Origin: Robiginitomaculum sp.
Lineage (GTDB): Bacteria; Pseudomonadota; Alphaproteobacteria; Caulobacterales; Maricaulaceae
Assembly: GCA_002733385.1 (NCBI GenBank)
Contig: NVVO01000004.1
Span: forward strand, 41,832-48,536
Direction: 5' to 3'
DNA length: 6,705 bases
The position numbers and the translations under genes were made by a program. Below are positions 6,170 to 6,705 of the stretch, one piece after another. Numbering within the stretch: position 1 is the stretch's first letter; each line of letters starts with the position of its first letter. A model generated the notes under the pieces. The model was not told the DNA's origin. It made no database searches and saw only the letters and a program-made list of their open reading frames with translations.

Positions 6170-6705
6170 ATGGGCATAGCGCACCCGGATTTCCAAATTA
6201 TTGGCGGCGGCTTAATCGGCCTGTCCACCGCCTATGCTTTGCAAGAACGCGGCGCGTCCGTGCGGATAATCGAATCTCGTGCGGGCGTGGCACTGGAAAC
6301 CAGCTTCGCCAATGCCGGCATGGTGCATGCGTCCCTTTGTGATCCGTGGAACGGGCCGGGAGTGGCACGGCAAATGTTGGGTTCTTTATTGGGGCGGCCT
6401 TCGCCCATGACTTTAAACATGCGGGCTTTACCGGGCTTGCTCAAGCCTGAAATGATAAATTGGGGTTTGAAATTTTTAAAACATTCAACCCCGGCCCGCC
6501 ACTGGAATGCGACCAAAGCCAATTATGCTTTGGCGAAATATTCCGTGGCCAATATACTAAGCTGGCGTGAAGAACTAAATATTGATGATGATTTTACGGG
6601 CAAGGGGCTGTTGAAAATTTTCCGTGAAACCGAAACATATGATAAATCCGCCGCCCTGACCACAAAGCTGCAAACTCTGGGATTGCGGGCAGAAACGCTG
6701 AGCGG
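6170..6705 (+). CDS. FAD-dependent D-amino acid dehydrogenase/oxidase, DadA-like, N-terminal part (3' truncated by window edge)
   Basis: An open frame runs from the ATG at 6170 to the window end (178 codons) with no stop, so the gene continues beyond it. The first residues form a Rossmann beta-alpha-beta fold: IIGGGLIGLSTAYAL with G12, G14 and G17 of the dinucleotide loop, ending at Glu35 (RIIE), which would hold the FAD ribose. ETSFANAGMV (43-52) and the following DPWNGPGV are hallmarks of DadA-type proteins, which oxidise D-amino acids to keto acids at the inner face of the membrane and pass electrons to quinones; these motifs distinguish it from glycine oxidase ThiO. The substrate is not predictable from this half. 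The ATG begins one base after the nitrilase-family stop and has no clear Shine-Dalgarno, consistent with translational coupling. Confidence 0.88.
   Translation, partial: MGIAHPDFQIIGGGLIGLSTAYALQERGASVRIIESRAGVALETSFANAGMVHASLCDPWNGPGVARQMLGSLLGRPSPMTLNMRALPGLLKPEMINWGLKFLKHSTPARHWNATKANYALAKYSVANILSWREELNIDDDFTGKGLLKIFRETETYDKSAALTTKLQTLGLRAETLS

Noticed and set aside
5611..6228. A 205-codon open frame on the minus strand
   Set aside because: It lies antisense to the well-supported nitrilase-family gene and its predicted protein has no recognisable domain; it reflects codon bias of the true gene.
6232..6522. A 96-codon minus-strand frame near the right edge
   Set aside because: It is antisense to the DadA-like gene, whose Rossmann loop and ETSFANAG motif make the + strand frame clearly the real one.
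1..6705. Search for mobile elements, direct repeats, CRISPR arrays, tRNAs and phage genes
   Set aside because: No transposase or integrase motifs, no regularly spaced repeats and no tRNA-like sequence were seen; the window is almost fully occupied by ordinary metabolic genes.

Overview
The window is a dense bacterial chromosome segment of about 50 % GC by eye, with eight protein genes and almost no intergenic space. Gene content and order point to an alphaproteobacterium: a BioC/NDUFAF5-like methyltransferase gene diverges from a comF - glutaredoxin - nitrilase-family cluster, an arrangement I associate with that class. I cannot name the genus. I see no mobile element, RNA gene, CRISPR array or clear terminator.

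Left block (1-3321, + strand): the 3' end of a flavin-dependent disulfide oxidoreductase of the dihydrolipoamide dehydrogenase/mercuric reductase fold; a two-transmembrane HAMP sensor histidine kinase; a YfcG-like (Nu-class) glutathione S-transferase; and a class I methyltransferase resembling METTL7/UbiE proteins. Gaps are 22, 27 and 23 bp, so the four genes could be one transcript. The GST and the methyltransferase have good Shine-Dalgarno sequences; the kinase has none that I can see.

Middle (3318-4208, - strand): a BioC-like methyltransferase whose 3' end overlaps the preceding gene by 4 bp. Its relatives include human NDUFAF5, a complex I assembly factor. Its glycine-rich SAM motif is not recognisable.

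Right block (4257-6705, + strand): comF-type phosphoribosyltransferase, glutaredoxin 3, a Nit1-like carbon-nitrogen hydrolase and the 5' part of a DadA-like FAD-dependent amino-acid oxidase/dehydrogenase. The spacing is very tight: a 4-bp ATGA overlap, then gaps of 2 bp and 1 bp, which suggests an operon with translational coupling. The 48-bp divergent gap (4209-4256) must hold promoters for both directions.

Thiol and glutathione chemistry recurs across the window (disulfide oxidoreductase, GST, glutaredoxin, a possible deaminated-glutathione amidase). A shared redox-maintenance role is an inference. I found no clearly new system. The most unusual points are the altered active-site region of the oxidoreductase, the degenerate SAM site of the minus-strand methyltransferase, the orphan kinase, and the DadA-like gene joined to the comF-grx-nit run.
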